From Stenogyne calaminthoides (taxonomy: Eukaryota > Streptophyta > Magnoliopsida > Lamiales > Lamiaceae), in NCBI GenBank assembly GCA_037126765.1, contig JBBCBC010000024.1, positions 23,117,441-23,181,440 on the forward strand: a stretch of 64,000 nt of DNA. Reading direction: 5' to 3'. The translations under genes and the position numbers were made by a program. The notes under the pieces are model-generated. The model made no database searches, was not told the origin of the DNA, and was given only the letters and a program-made list of their open reading frames with translations. Shown piece by piece: positions 21,082-31,726 of this stretch. How positions within the stretch are numbered: position 1 is the first letter of the stretch; the number at the start of each line of letters is the position of its first letter.

Positions 21082-22717
21082 TCACCTATTTTTTCTGTTT
21101 GGGAGTCTCTGCTCGCCGGCTTTTTGAGGAACTGCGTAAGATGAATTCTCTTCATATAACTTCCAAAGTTGACGAAGTAAACCGCGACATTCTTCGGTAT
21201 TATGTTCGATGTACTCATGATAATTGCAAAACTTGGAAGCATTAAGCCGATTTTTATCCATTATGATTCTTCGTGGCTTATCCAACATGTCCCGATCTTT
21301 AATTTGATTAAATATTGTTTCTGCTAAAACGCCCAGAAGGTTTCGTAGGGCATGTGCTTCTGCTCCCTCTTCAAATGGTTTAAAAGAGTTTATACCCCCC
21401 CTCATTCATTACTTTTTTACCAAAAACTTTTTTTGTTGTTGCTTCCTGACCTAATCGTGATTGGGCGAGCAGATCCTGCATGGCTATAATCTTGGCTGCT
21501 CGCTCTCGGAATTCAGCATATGTGTTCGGCCAATCCTGATGCATGGCTTTCCACAGATCCGTATTCAGGGTCAGGCCTCCGACCACCATGAGGATCTTGG
21601 CATCCTCTTCAGCTGGGGTTCCATCGTACAAACATTTGTCAAATCTTTTGATGTATGCTCGATCTGACTCACCCTTTAGCTGGGAGAAATGTGCCAACCT
21701 TTGTTTTGGTGCTAGGCGAGCACACATGGATGAGAAATAGGACAGGAATTTCTGTCCCAGCTGGGCGAAAGACGTGATGGACGCAGTGGGCAGAGTAGAA
21801 AACCATCTGTGGGCGCAGTCGCCCAACGTCATGGGGAATGATCGGCACTGCGTCGTGTCGGTGGCGCCCATGGCGATCATAAAATCTTAATATTTGCTGA
21901 GGTGAACATGTGGGTCAGACTCAGCATCGAACATAGGGATTGGTGGTCGGATCTTTGCCACTTTCTCTTGTATTTCGGCTGCCATGATCGTCGGTGATAG
22001 TGGCGAGCAGGGCATTGTGCTCGTCCGAGGGAGTCCTTTCGTTGCGGCCAGGTCGGCCTGTAAACCTTCGATTGCTTTTTGCATTTCTGCAAATTTCGTG
22101 GAACTGACAGACTTGGATCGGGGCTGTGTCCCATCATGAGGATCCGGGGGGTCAAGCTCATAATGGGGCAGTCCCCATTTCCAAGTTCGTCCTTGACTAC
22201 CCAATCGATGATGGATAGACAATTTAGTTCCAGCAGATTTTTGTTCGGGATGCGGGCTATCATGAGGATCTGAAGGAGCCGGCATGTTCGTCGGCTGTTC
22301 TCTCCCGGGATCCTATCGCCTATGATTGCTGATTTGGTCTTTAATAGAGAGCCTCAAATGTCCAAACAGTGATGGTCTGGACCCTTGAGGCTGCTCGTCG
22401 TCCGACATATCATCAGCCTTTTTGTTGGCACGCTTCCGTGCAACTTTCAACTTAACTTGCTCGCTATCAGGTGTATGCGAGCGTCGATCATCATAATCTT
22501 GAAATTTCAACTTGGCCAACTCCTTTTCGGCCCTCTCTTTCTGTACTCGCAACAAGAAAGTGATGGCCTTTGTTGTGGCCGCCGGATCGTTGGCGATATC
22601 TTCAAGATTGATAGTTTCCGCAGTCTGATTTTTGTGAGGCTGATGCTGAGCCTCTTTCTGAGCGTGAGGTCGGCTCTGTCCCGATCTCTCCGTCTGAGTA
22701 TTCCTAGATTGAGGCAT
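21082..22717 (-). pseudogene. gag: G2 gag
   Basis: The start is the ATG at 22717, giving MPQSRNTQTERSGQ. A charged N-terminal part of 134 codons ends at a TAG (22313). The same frame reopens and meets a TAA at 21887 inside the capsid region; after that comes the conserved core (MGATDTTQCRSFPMTLGD, ESDRAYIKRFDKCLYDG). A frameshift near 21380-21405 leads to the CCHC-like motif CNYHEYIEHNTEEC. Compared with G1 Gag, order and motifs agree. It would form the particle if intact. Confidence 0.9.
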
Positions 22718-22776
22718 TATATTTCTTTTTTCTACCTCGGCTATCTACAGGATTGTGTATGGGTTGGTTTTTTCTA

Positions 22777-22795
22777 CCCTCCTTCTAGCGCCAAT
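22777..22795 (-). other. G2 primer binding site region
   Basis: On the minus strand ATTGGCGCTAGAAGGAGGG directly follows the 5' LTR end CAACA. It matches the G1 site apart from two bases. Confidence 0.75.
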
Positions 22796-23756
22796 TGTTG
22801 CGAGTCATTATTTGCGGAGAATATTATGTGGCTAATTTGATAACAACTCACAAAAAAAATAAGTACGTGTACAATATACAGTAAATAACAGGAATTTGTT
22901 GACCCAGTTCGTCAAGAAATGACTACTCTGGGGGCATTCCAAGCCAGGGATGTCATATTGCGAGGTTTACATACACAGTACACCATACTTCTCATGGGGA
23001 AAACTTCTATGAAAGAAGATGATTTGGAGAGTAAGTGTGTGTGTGCTAGGGATTTTTCTCAATGTATGAGAGTACTTGGGAATATTTTCTGAACCTAACC
23101 ACTCTGGGAAATTTTTGTGAACCTGTCTCTTGTTCTTTTTTCTTCTATTTATAGTACTTTGACAAGTATGAGCTGGTTTGGTTAGCATGAGATGGAGACT
23201 TTGTGTCTTGCAAGAACTCATGTGATGCTGCCACGTTTTCAACTTCGTCTTCCTGGTTGACCTTTGCATTTACTTGTTTATAAGGCACTCTTTTTGTCGT
23301 CTATATCAACTTTTACTTTACTGATTGCCCAGTTCGCCCCTTTGACCATATCAATATTATACCGGAACACTATCCTCATCGAGCATATTTGAGCCTTCAG
23401 GTTATCTGATTTCTTCTTGCCTGATCTGATCAGCTCGACTGATCAGATCAATCATATCTTTAGGATCATCTCAGGATAACATCAGGTCATCATGCCAGAT
23501 TTGGCGAGCTGCGAGCATACTTGCTTGGTCGGCAAGTGGCGAGCATACTCGCTTGGTCGGCAAGTGGCAAGCATATTCGCTTGGTCAGCAAGTTGGCAAG
23601 CAAACCTGTTTGGTTGGCAAGCTGGCGAACAAACTTGTTTGGCCGGCAAGCCCGCGAGTACACTTGTCCATCGAGCATGGTTATTTTAATAGTTGATTAA
23701 TACACGTGTCCCTCTGACGTGTATAAATTAATCGAGCAATTGTATCGAACACAACA
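22796..23756 (-). repeat. G2 5' LTR
   Basis: The 961-bp LTR has TG...CA ends. It matches the 3' LTR closely apart from a 34-bp length difference caused by the 17-bp repeat. On the minus strand TATAAATAG at 23145-23153 is the likely promoter TATA box. Confidence 0.94.
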
Positions 23757-23761
23757 GACAT
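23757..23761. repeat. Target site duplication GACAT (right)
   Basis: It is identical to 10754-10758, and A1 RT coding sequence resumes directly after it. Confidence 0.94.
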
Positions 23762-24423
23762 GAAGGGCATCCCTTATGCTTCGGCTGTGGTAAGCCTCTT
23801 GTATGCAATGCTATGTACGAGACCGGATATCTGTTTTGCCGTAGGCATGGTGGCAAGATATCAAAGTAACCCTGGGAAAGAGCATTGGACTACAGTAAAG
23901 AACATTCTGAAGTACCTGAAAAGGACACGGGACAGAATGTTGGTTTACAAGTCAGATAGTCTGATCCCCATCGGTTACACGGACTCGGATTTCCAATCAG
24001 ACATTGACTCCAGAAAGTCTACCTCGGGTAGTGTGCTCTGCATGGGGGGAGGAGCCATAACATGGAGAAGCGTAAAGCAGAAATACATCGCTGATTCTAC
24101 CATGGAAGCCGAGTACGTCGCTGCTTCAAGAACTTCCTAGTGGACTTGGACATCATCCCGAATTTGCCCAGCACGATCACGGTTTACTGTGATAACGTCG
24201 GAGCAGTTACAAATTCGAGGGAGCCGAGAGCCCACAAGGCCAGCAAACACAATGAAAGAAAATACCATCTCATACGAGAAATCATTAAGAGATGAGACAT
24301 TGAGGTGGCTAAGATTGCATCGGAAGACAACCTAGCAGATCCATTCACAAAGGGTCTGCCTCAGAGTACATTCGAGAGACATGTGGAAGGAATGGGTGTC
24401 AAAGACGTTGCCAATCTGCTTTG
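23762..24423 (+). pseudogene. A1 reverse transcriptase end and RNase H
   Basis: The frame to 24140 reads IPYASAVVSLLYAMLCTRP and GMVARYQSNPGKEHW, the usual copia RT end, then RNase H (SDFQSDIDSRKSTSGSVL, MEAEYVAA). After a frameshift near 24140 the region DNLADPFTKGLPQSTFERH continues to a terminal TGA at 24421. Spliced onto 9827-10758, it completes the A1 polyprotein. Confidence 0.88.
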
Positions 24424-24521
24424 AGTATAAGTGGGAGAAATATTATTAGGTTCGTGTAGGGTGACATTAGATGTCACAAAGAACGCGAGACATGCTGTAG
24501 TATACTTAAAAGCAGACTTTG

Positions 24522-24537
24522 AGTATTAGTGGGAGAT
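24522..24537 (+). other. A1 polypurine tract
   Basis: The stretch AGTATTAGTGGGAGAT directly precedes the 3' LTR, as expected for copia. Confidence 0.8.
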
Positions 24538-26186
24538 TGTTGGGGTTATACTGAAAAGTATCCTTTTACTTTGTATAACCAAACTGAAGTTTCGTATTTA
24601 TTTACTTAAATAAATTATTTAATCACTGTTGCATTAAATATGAATGAATGTTATATATGTTTATTGCAAACCCGTTCAATAAGACAGTACATATTACGTT
24701 GTAGTTAATTTGGTGATACCCGATCACTGAAGATCAAATTAACAGCCCTCGTAATTAAGTACAAATTCACAACCCAGATGGAAATGAATGAACTATCATG
24801 AACGATTGAAGTGTGAGACCCAGATTGACCTGTCTTGACCAAGGGATCACACTAGTGCATTTAGGTGCGCTGAATGAGGACCTACAGGAGGACAAATTCT
24901 TCGGTATTGAATATACAAGAATTAGACCTCAGTGGTGCGTTGTTTCTTAATCTCCGTCCCTTAAATAGAATCGTGTGAAAATAATAACTATTGCTTTGAC
25001 TTATGATGGGAAGAGAGTCAATGCGATTCGATACCTTATATCTGGGGCAATATTGTTAATTACATGACGATTGCTGACATTTAATACGGAGAATCGCGTG
25101 CAAGTACGTCTTGCTTGATTTGTCCCCTTGGTGGGATCATATCCTTTATCATGCCAAATCTTGCAAGTGGAAATTTATTTCCGGCATGGATAATAATGTT
25201 GAGCTGTCTTTACTCCAAGGACAAGATATTAATTAATATAAAACTTGTTCAGTGGCTTAATTAATTAATGGACTAAGATAATCTTAAACGCGGGAAATAA
25301 TGACCGGGAGCCATGTTATATGTGAAATCGTAATATGGGTTAAGATGGATAGTTCAATATTAATTTTATAGTGGAGTAAATTAATATTAAAGCTTCATAG
25401 TCCATTGGAGGTCCAATCTTAATTCTCCTAAAGGCCCCCCAAATAGCCCAAAATAAAGTCCAATTAATGAGAGAGAGAAGAAAATATTCTTGCCTAATTT
25501 CCAATTGATATTTTCGAAAATTTTGTCTATAAAAGGAAGAAAAGATTGTCTTGATTTTCTTGTAGATATTTTATGGAAAGAGATAATTATTAATTATCCC
25601 ATAAATTCAAGAAGTAAAATCTTGACTCCTTTATTAGTGTAAAATTCGAAAATTATGGGTAGAAGAGGGGAAAGGTTTTTTTATGAAAAAATTAATTAAG
25701 GAGAAAAGAATATAGAAGATATATTCAAGATTTCTTGGAGACCAAGAAAAGATTTTCTTCCTTATTTTCCAACCCTAATTTTCACCCCCTCCTCCCTATT
25801 TATAGGGGATGAGCTCTTCATTCCCAAGTGCAATTCCATGTGTTGGAAATATTAGAAATCCACAAAGGTGGTAGCAAAATATTTATTTTTCTCTCCCATT
25901 AAAATCGTTCGTTGAAATATTCCCACCGGATAGCGTTCATGGACTTTGGGGATATATTTGGGAAGGCTCTTGGGTTGATTCATCCGTTTGATTCTTCAAG
26001 AGGTTAGTAATTCCGTAACTCCTAGTTCCGCATGTTTAGGATTTACGTGAATTATGTGTACGCATGTTATTTATTATTATGTTGAATTGATTTAGGATCA
26101 ATTCATGTTAGTAATTAACTGTTTAATTTAAATATATATTTAAATAATCACCTCGAATAGATTCGGGCACCCCGATTTTCCCAACA
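24538..26186 (+). repeat. A1 3' LTR
   Basis: The 1649-bp LTR matches 4605-6289 and ends CCCAACA directly before the CGACC duplication at 26187. Confidence 0.94.
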
Positions 26187-26191
26187 CGACC

Positions 26192-26872
26192 TCGACCCAC
26201 TACTATTGCATCAAATTCCCTACCCCGGGAGGAGCCGTGGGCACAATCAAAGGGAACCAGGCAATGTCAAGAGGATGTCTATTACAAGTCGACACCGAGT
26301 CGGATACGACCATGGCGACCCTCGAAACAGGGACAATTTTGGTAGTGTTGCAAAACCACCCGAACGAAACTTCGCTACCAGAAAATAAGTCCAATAAAAT
26401 GCTTAAGATCGCCAATACCGAGGGACATGCCGACCTCGAACCCAGAATTGTTTATGAACCATTCGATGACCCGCGGTGGTCGGGAGGAGAACGAGAAACA
26501 CCAGCTGAAGAACTCGAGAAAGTCCCAATTAGCGAAGCTCAGCCCAAGATGGAGGTGATCATCAGGACAACCCTAAGTCCCGAGATGCGAAGTCAGGTGA
26601 TCGGATTTTTAAAAGCTAACTTAGATATTTTTGCCTGGTCGCACAAAGATATGGTCGGGATAGATCCCGGGATCGCTTGCCACCAGCTCAATATCGACCC
26701 CTCCAAGAAACCCATCTCGCAGAAGAGAAGAAAATTTGGCCCCAAGAAATATGCGGCTCTGGCCGAGGAAATCAAGAAACTCCTTGATAACCAGCTTAAC
26801 GAGCAAGCTGATAAACCCCAGTGGGTGGCGAACGCAGTGTTAGTAAAGAAAGCAAACAATTCATGGAGGTTG
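26192..26872 (+). pseudogene. G1 protease end and reverse transcriptase start, interrupted by C1
   Basis: The frame open from 26237 and back to the insertion edge reads YYCIKFPTPGGAVGTIKGN, matching STYYYCVKFPTQEGTGSVKG in G2. It continues with LKANLDIFAWSHKDMVGIDP and FGPKKYAALAEEIKKLLDNQ, then QWVANAVLVKKANNSWRL, the first RT motif. It stops at the C1 LTR start (26873). No later G1 RT, RNase H or integrase sequence exists in the window. Confidence 0.9.
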
Positions 26873-28402
26873 TGTTGGAATTTAGAGGCACGTACACGTA
26901 ATACATGCACAACTGAATTAAACAGTTCACCAACAACGAACATATAATTGCATAAACAATTACGAATAAACATAAAAGAAATCTTACAGTAATTCAAGAG
27001 AAGATTTATCAACTATGGTATCCACGTAATCCCCGTTCACAGATTTGCACAGATTTGCCAGCTTAGAATCCCAGAATGAATTTGCTAGGAAAATTCTTAC
27101 TCTAGATTTTATGGAGAAAATATGAACAACCATTTTATGGATTACCAAGAGGTCATATAAATAGGAGAGACCCAACTTAAATCTTAAGCTAACCTGATTA
27201 GGAAATAAAATTCCTAATCTTTATTTAAATAAATCTCTTAGATTTATTTCCTACATATAAAATCTACACTGATTTAATTCCCATATATGATAAATCTCTA
27301 CGATTTATTTCCATATATATTAAATCCTACAATAATATTCCAAATATTATTGTTGGGAATTCCTATTTAATTAAATCCAATTTAATTAAATATTAATAAT
27401 AATTAATTCCAAATTAATCGGTTATTAATCAATTCTCCATAAATTAAATATTTAATCCAATTTAACATTTAATCAACAAACTATAATCCATAAAAGGGAA
27501 CTACTTGTTGTGTGACCCATAGGCCCTCATATATCCGTAAAAGGGAACTAACGGTCTTAATTGAACCCTAGACAATAAATCTGACATTCTCAATATATGA
27601 GGTACGTTGCGAGAAACGTGCAACTACCTGTAACTGTAACATGGACTATTGTGATTTTCTCCTTTCATTCATGAATACTGGATTAGTCTTGAACATGATG
27701 AAGTGTCTATTCAAATAACTTAATCACTTTATCTCCATTCACTAATTGATCACTTATGTCACATTTGGCCGCAAAGTCCACTTGGAGGAATGAATCTTAT
27801 TCTTGGCTCAACTACCACGCACATGCACTTCGTGATCAACCCAATCCAAGCCATATCTACCCATGGAAGGGTGCAAGCGTCGGTCATGGTCAAAGTTCAT
27901 CACTCCACACATGTCGTGCGTATTGACCTCAAGTCAAAGAGTATCGCATCGCTCCCACTAACCGAGACACCCGTAGACACAAATAGTGGAACTACATCAA
28001 ACGGTTTCTCGGATGGGTATACCAATACCCTCTAAGGTATTTGTGCATCCATCATGAGATACCTAATATCTCGTAGTAAGTGAGATCTTACTACACTCTC
28101 CAAGAGTATGATGCAGATCGCACACCAATCTCAATTGCATCACCAATATCCCTTTCTTAATGATCCTTGATCGGGGCTATTTGAGAATCATGCTTAAGTC
28201 ATCTGAGTTCTCACATACCCAATGACAACAGTGATTCAGGGGAACACAGATAAGAACAAATGCAAACAATCAAACATAATATTCTAATAAGTGTAATGCC
28301 ATACATTTAATATTAAATAAATAATAATATTAAATCAACACTGAATATTATCTGAGTATTATGTCCTTACAATAGATCGTCTCTAGGACACTAACACTAA
28401 CA
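26873..28402 (-). repeat. C1 3' LTR
   Basis: The 1530-bp LTR begins TGTTGGAATTTAGAGG and ends CACTAACA in plus-strand reading. A second, partial copy of the family is at 45337-46634. Confidence 0.92.
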
Positions 28403-28416
28403 ATCTCCCACTTGAA
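28403..28416 (-). other. C1 polypurine tract
   Basis: In element sense AAGTGGGAGAT directly precedes the LTR. Confidence 0.78.
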
Positions 28417-29412
28417 TTAGAGCCAATCACCTACATGTCTAACCCCTAGACCATCAAAATGTATAGTGTGTACATGAACACTCAAAGCCTTGGTGAAATG
28501 ACCAGCCAGGATATCCTCCTTGGGGACACGTTCTAACTCCATCTCTCCTCTAGCGATTATCTCTCTTACCAAGTGATAACGCCTCGGTACATGCTTGTTT
28601 CTGTTATTGGATCTCGGTTCTTTAGCTTGCGCAACAGCACTAGTGTTGTCACAATACAACTTTATTGGACTGTTGGCACTCAGAACTACCCCTAGCTCAT
28701 TTAAGAACTGTTTTATCGAGACAGTTTCTTTGGCAGCTTTCGCCGCAGCAATGTACTCAGCTTCGGTTGTTGAATCCGCGGTAGTCTCTTGTTTGGAACT
28801 ATTCCAACTAACCGCCCCACCATTGAGAGTGAATACATGGCCTGACTGAGATTTGTAGTCATCACAGTCAGATTGGAAACTTGCGTCAGCATAGCCAGTG
28901 GCAACCAGCTCTAACTGTCCTCCGTAGACCAGAAAGCAATCTTTAGTACGTCTGAGGTACTTAAGAATGTTCTTGACAGCAATTCAGTGAGGTTCACCCG
29001 GATTCTGTTGGTATCTACTAGTGGTGCTGACAGCGAAGGCCACATCTGGCCTAGTACAGGTCACGGCGTACATGATGGATCCAATTGCAGATGCATACGG
29101 TATATCCTTCATGTGCTGGATATCAGCATCTGTAGAAGGATAATCCTTCTTAGACAACTTTATCCCATGACATGCTGGCAGAGAACCTCTCTTAGAGTTC
29201 TCCATCGCAAAATGCTTCAACACCTTGTCTACATAAGTGGACTGTGACAGCCCCAACATCCTCTTAGATCTATCCCTTTGGATCTTGATCCCTAAGGTGT
29301 AGCAGGCTTCACCAAGATCCTTCATCATGAAGGTCTTTGACAACCATTCTTTCACGGACTGCATGAGTGGGATATTGTTTCCCATAATGAGTATGTCATC
29401 AACATACACAAC
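28417..29412 (-). pseudogene. C1 reverse transcriptase end and RNase H
   Basis: A single frame runs from 29409 to 28417 with only one stop (28984, TGA in place of the Trp codon in HWIAVKN). It starts at YVDDILIMG and contains MKDLGEACYTLGIKIQRD, YASAIGSIMYAVTCTRPD, then RNase H (AEYIAAA, CDNTSAVAQAKEP) and the terminal region. The good preservation suggests a fairly recent insertion. The upstream three quarters of the polyprotein are gone. Confidence 0.88.
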
Positions 29413-29589
29413 TGTTGGGAGATGAATTTAATAAAGATATATGATTTTGATTAGATCCCAAAACCCCTGAGTATGACATGTTCAGAATAATATTGATAGT
29501 TGAGTCAGGATTCAGTTTTAGAGTATTCAGGATGATATCTGCAAAATGTATAGTCAGCAGATATAGATCAGGTTTGGACCTGAAGATTC

Positions 29590-29970
29590 TGAAGAACTCA
29601 GTAAGTTTCTGAGGAAACTGAAGTTTCAGTATGAAACTGAAGTTTCTGAAGTTTCAGTATGAAACTGAGAATCTGAAGTTTAAGTATGAAACTGAGAATC
29701 TGAAGACTCAGTAGGAAACTGAGAATCTGAAGACTCAGTGAGAAACGAAGATATTGAAGACTCAGTATGAAACTGAAGAACTGAAGACTCAGCATGAAAA
29801 CTCAGTATATCAGTCAGTATACATCTGAAGACTCAGAAGTCGCTGAAGACTCAGAAGCGCTGAACACTCAGAAGACGCTGAAGACTCAGAAGACGCTGAA
29901 GACTCTGAAGACTCAGAAGATCCTGAAGACTCAGAAGACTCTGAAGACGCAAGACTGAAGACTGAAGACT
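29590..29970 (+). repeat. Minisatellite of CTGAAG/ACTCAG units in S1 LTR
   Basis: Short units such as GTATGAAACTGAGAATCTGA and AAGACTCAG repeat many times with variation. The tract is rich in CTG and CAG. Confidence 0.85.
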
Positions 29971-30486
29971 GGAGATCAAGAATACTGAAGGCACAGTAAT
30001 TACTGAAGACTCAGTAATGTACTGAATGATCAGTATAAACCTGAATGTTCCGAGGCACTGAATATATCTATCTGAAGGATGCAATTCTGAGAAGATCGTG
30101 ATTCCTTAGAAAATAGATATTTGCCAAGACATTCAATGCAGAACAAAAGGAACTAAGTCAGAAGTGTTGTTAAGGTTAGATCAACTCAGAGTTGTAACCA
30201 AAAGAGCCGTTGAAGGTGTTTACCTTTAACTGGAGACAAAAGTCAAAAAGAGGAAGACAACACTGTACCATACTGACACTGACAGTGACAGGTAGCTGAA
30301 AAAGATGTCAGATGTACGAAGTTCCAGACTGCAAAAAGTGAAGACCGGCTACATGAAAGGCTATTGCCTAAAACGTGTTAGGGAGTTACAAACCCTAAAT
30401 ATAGCCGTTCCTCACACACCATAAGAGGAAACTCACGAAGCTATCTCTCCAACGGATAGTTTTCAAGAGTGACCTTGGTGTATGCC

Positions 30487-30494
30487 TATAAATA
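30487..30494 (+). promoter_or_regulatory. S1 LTR TATA box
   Basis: TATAAATA, preceded by GCC, lies in the middle of the LTR on the element strand, about 1.1 kb before the LTR end. It is the best promoter candidate. Confidence 0.6.
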
Positions 30495-30794
30495 CTGGTG
30501 ACCCTCTACATTGTAAGGTTACGGGAAATTTATAAGCAACTCAAGAAGCTCAAACTTATTATCGCAAAGTTAAAGCACTCGAAAAACTTAGAATTTCCCA
30601 AGTGCTTTTATATTGAAGAGAGCTCACTAAACTAAGCCTAGCTTGATAAGATTTATCCAAAGCTTAGTCGAGATATCCTAACCTTTGCATTGTACTTCAT
30701 TGTAAAGGATATCTCTTCCTAGTTGGAAACCAACCGAGAAACCCCAAACCCTTGAGAAGGTAGTTGGAGTGTGTTTGTTGGTGAGAAGAGTTGT

Positions 30795-31012
30795 AAAGAG
30801 TTAGTAAACTACGCGGAGTAGTCAGAAAGCTCTAGAGGAGAAGTTAGTAAGCTACAGAGGTAGTCTGAAAGCTTGTTTGTGTTTGAGTAAGTAAACTACG
30901 GAGGTAGTCAGAAACCTCAAGGTCGGGTTGAGTAAGTAAACTACGTGGAGTAGTCAGAAAGCTCAGGGCCGAGTTGAGTAAGTAAACTACGCGAGGTAGT
31001 CAGAAAGCTCAG
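30795..31012 (+). repeat. Five-unit repeat of about 45-50 bp in S1 LTR
   Basis: The core AGTAAACTACG...GTAGTCAGAAAGCTC recurs five times downstream of the TATA box, so it would lie in the transcribed part of the LTR. Confidence 0.85.
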
Positions 31013-31601
31013 AAGTGATTAGTGAATTTCTCTGAGGATCAGAGAGAGTGGACATAGGAGCTTGAGTCTCTGAACCACTATAAATTGCTGTGTTGTTTAT
31101 TGCTTTCTTTATCTGTGCTTAACTGTTGCATTGACCTGAATTTGAAAACATACTTTTCACTGATATTCAGTTGGAATCAATCCACAGAAGTTGCATAACT
31201 GAATCACAGCCTAATCACTATTCCATTCAGGAAGGTTTTCAACAAATCTTAAAACGAGTATAAACTAAGGGCCAACCATTCCGCGCATCTGAGTAGCTAG
31301 AACAGATAGTTACCAAACTGAACTTACTCATCTGAGGGTTCAGTAAGTTAGTTATCTGATCCAAGCAACTCAGGATCTCTGACACTCAGGACTCAGTTGG
31401 GATTATCTGAGGCTTCTGAAAGCAGCTCAGGATCACTGTCTCATTAGACTTTGACTCAGAGCGACTTGTGCTTCTCAGGACCTAATCTTCAGGATTATCT
31501 GACCCAAGCTGACCTCAGTAAGAAAAAGTTTTTAAAAAACACTGAACACGTGTATTCCCCCCCATACACGTGTAAGACTCGTTTTCACCGGGACCAACAA
31601 G

Positions 31602-31613
31602 TGGTATCAGAGT
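31602..31613 (+). other. S1 primer binding site (initiator tRNA-Met)
   Basis: TGGTATCAGAGT matches the standard plant copia site two bases after the LTR end. Confidence 0.92.
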
Positions 31614-31726
31614 AGTGGTTCAACTTGACCACCTGCTTTGTTGACCAAAGTTTTATTTTCTAAAAATATTTGTGGTCTATCTGAATTGATCCTATTTGCT
31701 GAAATTCTTAAAAGACTCAGATAAAA

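Larger units (their letters stand above)
10759..23756 (-). mobile_element. G2: complete Tat-type Ty3/gypsy retrotransposon
   Basis: The 13.0-kb element on the minus strand has LTRs at both ends, GACAT duplications, a primer site, gag, protease, RT, two RNase H domains, integrase, an antisense gene and a polypurine tract. The second RNase H and the antisense gene are hallmarks of the Tat lineage. It is nested in A1 RT. Pol is readable with few stops, so it is younger than its surroundings, but it is inactive because of stops, a frameshift and RT and RNase H active-site changes. Confidence 0.95.
4605..26186 (+). mobile_element. A1: Ty1/copia retrotransposon (family A), interrupted by G2
   Basis: The element has two LTRs (4605-6289 and 24538-26186), CGACC duplications at 4600-4604 and 26187-26191, a primer site, and gag, protease, integrase, RT and RNase H in copia order. 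G2 sits inside RT from 10759 to 23756. Removing G2 and one GACAT copy leaves about 8.6 kb, a normal size for a copia element with long LTRs. The coding region has several stops and frameshifts. The integrase sequence resembles Tnt1-type plant copia proteins; I do not assign a finer lineage. Confidence 0.94.
26873..29412 (-). mobile_element. C1: copia family C fragment (3' LTR plus end of pol)
   Basis: The minus-strand element is reduced to its 3' LTR, polypurine tract and about 1 kb of RT and RNase H. The 5' half is missing beyond 29412, where S1 starts inside the YVDD coding region. It inserted in G1 RT. Because its other end is lost, no target duplication can be checked; the left flank is GGTTG. 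Confidence 0.9.
29413..31599 (+). repeat. S1 5' LTR
   Basis: The 2187-bp LTR starts TGTTGGGAGATGAATTT and ends GGACCAACA. It contains two minisatellite tracts. Open frames on its minus strand (for example 29598-29795) are repeat artefacts. Confidence 0.88.

Noticed and set aside
24421..24537. Short spacer as a separate small gene
   Set aside because: It is the normal 3' untranslated part of A1 between RNase H stop and polypurine tract.
29413..29417. A target duplication for S1
   Set aside because: Left flank ACAAC can be read, but the right end of S1 is deleted, so no duplication can be shown.
30795..31012. Regular repeats with variable sequence between them, CRISPR-like at first sight
   Set aside because: The units lie inside an S1 LTR, between its TATA box and primer site, vary in length and sequence, and the genome is eukaryotic.
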